24,832 bases of DNA. Source: JAEZVV01 sp036652035 (GTDB lineage: Bacteria; Pseudomonadota; Gammaproteobacteria; Burkholderiales; Burkholderiaceae_F). Position 1 is the first letter of the stretch, and the number at the start of each line of letters is the position of its first letter. A program made the translations under genes and the position numbers. The notes under the pieces are model-generated. The model was not told where the DNA came from and made no database searches. It saw only the letters and a program-made list of their open reading frames with translations. The stretch spans positions 1 to 24,832 of the forward strand of contig JAVVWR010000045.1 in assembly GCA_036652035.1 (NCBI GenBank), in the 5' to 3' direction. Shown here piece after piece: positions 24,219-24,832 of this stretch.

Positions 24219-24832
24219 GACAGTCTTCCTTGCAGTTGCAGAATCGCGCGGGCCAGCGCTTCGTCGGCGGGCAGCGTGACCTTCAGATTGGTGGCCTCGC
24301 CCTCGACCAGACGGGGAGCCAGGCCCGCCCGCTCGATCGCCGACGCTTCGTCGGTGATCGCCGCCACATCACCCGCCAGCGCTTGCGCCAACACACCGGC
24401 GCGAAACATCTGCGGCGTGGCCGCTCGCCACAAGCCCTGGCGATCGATGGTGGCAGCCACCCGCCTGCCTTCACCACGCTTGAGCGTGTCGGCCAGCGGT
24501 ACCGCGAGCAGACCGCCGACGGCATCGTCGACCAGCTCGTCGATCAGGCGCGCAAGCTCGGCGCGTGACAAACAGGGTCGGGCCGCGTCGTGCACCAGAA
24601 CCCAGTCGTGGTCTTGAGCGCCGAGCGCAGCCAGGCCGTTGCGCACGGTCTCGGCGCGGGTTGCTCCGCCCACGGCGAGGACCTCGACCTGCGGCGGAAA
24701 GCTCAGCTCGCGCCAGCGATCGTCGTCTGCCGCGACCACGATCGCGATGCGGCCGATCCGCGGGTCTTGCGCCAGCGCTTGCGCGGTCAATTCGAGCATC
24801 GTCGCCGCGCCCAGCCGCAGGTATTGCTTGGG
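24215..24832 (-). CDS. ispD: 2-C-methyl-D-erythritol 4-phosphate cytidylyltransferase, N-terminus cut by window edge
   Basis: IspD transfers CMP to methylerythritol phosphate in the MEP pathway. The open frame continues to the right edge, and its first visible residues PKQYLRLGAATMLELT match the PKQYLxLxGxPVLEHT region that normally lies about 25 residues into the protein, so only the N-terminal nucleotide-binding loop is missing. Other conserved parts are GGATRAETVRNGLAAL, VLVHDAARPCLS, AVPLADTLKR and ATPQMFRAGVL. The internal ATG at 24799 is not the real start. The stop overlaps ispF. Confidence 0.95.
   Translation of the reverse strand, partial: PKQYLRLGAATMLELTAQALAQDPRIGRIAIVVAADDDRWRELSFPPQVEVLAVGGATRAETVRNGLAALGAQDHDWVLVHDAARPCLSRAELARLIDELVDDAVGGLLAVPLADTLKRGEGRRVAATIDRQGLWRAATPQMFRAGVLAQALAGDVAAITDEASAIERAGLAPRLVEGEATNLKVTLPADEALARAILQLQGRLS

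Overview
This is a 24.8 kb piece of a GC-rich proteobacterial chromosome. The gene content and protein sequences point to a betaproteobacterium, probably in or near the Burkholderiales: OmpR/EnvZ of the type found there, the tsaB-rimI-uracil-DNA glycosylase group with a proline/alanine-rich linker in the glycosylase, the lplT/alr/radA neighbourhood, and LonA, ClpX and HU of typical betaproteobacterial form. The organism assignment is inferred from protein character, not from a search. A run of exactly 100 N shows that this is a draft scaffold.

Left part (1-6760, all on the minus strand). Reading in the direction of transcription there is tRNA-Leu(UAG), trigger factor, clpP, clpX, lon, hupB and then a tRNA-Val / tRNA-Asp / tRNA-Asp cluster that runs off the left edge. 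This is a protein folding and quality-control block. lon has its own RpoH (heat-shock) type promoter, hupB has a sigma-70 type promoter followed by a terminator-like hairpin in its leader, and the tRNA cluster has a promoter just behind hupB.

Middle part (6900-18770). A squalene/phytoene-synthase-fold protein that has lost its catalytic aspartates (plus strand) faces an isolated UreE-like protein with a histidine-rich tail. radA and alr follow on the minus strand, with lplT divergent from alr. Next comes an orphan dihaem cytochrome b of the Wolinella fumarate-reductase type, with no catalytic subunits nearby, and then a minus-strand tsaB-rimI-uracil-DNA glycosylase operon. The glycosylase is interrupted by the N gap, but the gap flanks are the same 55 bp, and joining them restores the frame. 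A small exported charged protein is divergent from an OmpR/EnvZ-type two-component pair, with an OmpR-box-like site between them.

Right part (18800-24832, minus strand). After a small GlsB/YeaQ/YmgE membrane protein comes a tightly packed run that reads ispD (cut by the right edge), ispF, bioM, bioN, bioY, an AMP-forming acyl-CoA ligase and an unusual thiolase. The biotin ECF transporter directly coupled to a ligase/thiolase pair is the most interesting system here. It resembles the poorly understood Bacillus yhfS-yhfT-yhfU(bioY) grouping and suggests that a biotin precursor or related acyl acid is handled together with biotin uptake. The thiolase lacks the second catalytic cysteine and carries HDAF where NEAF is usual.
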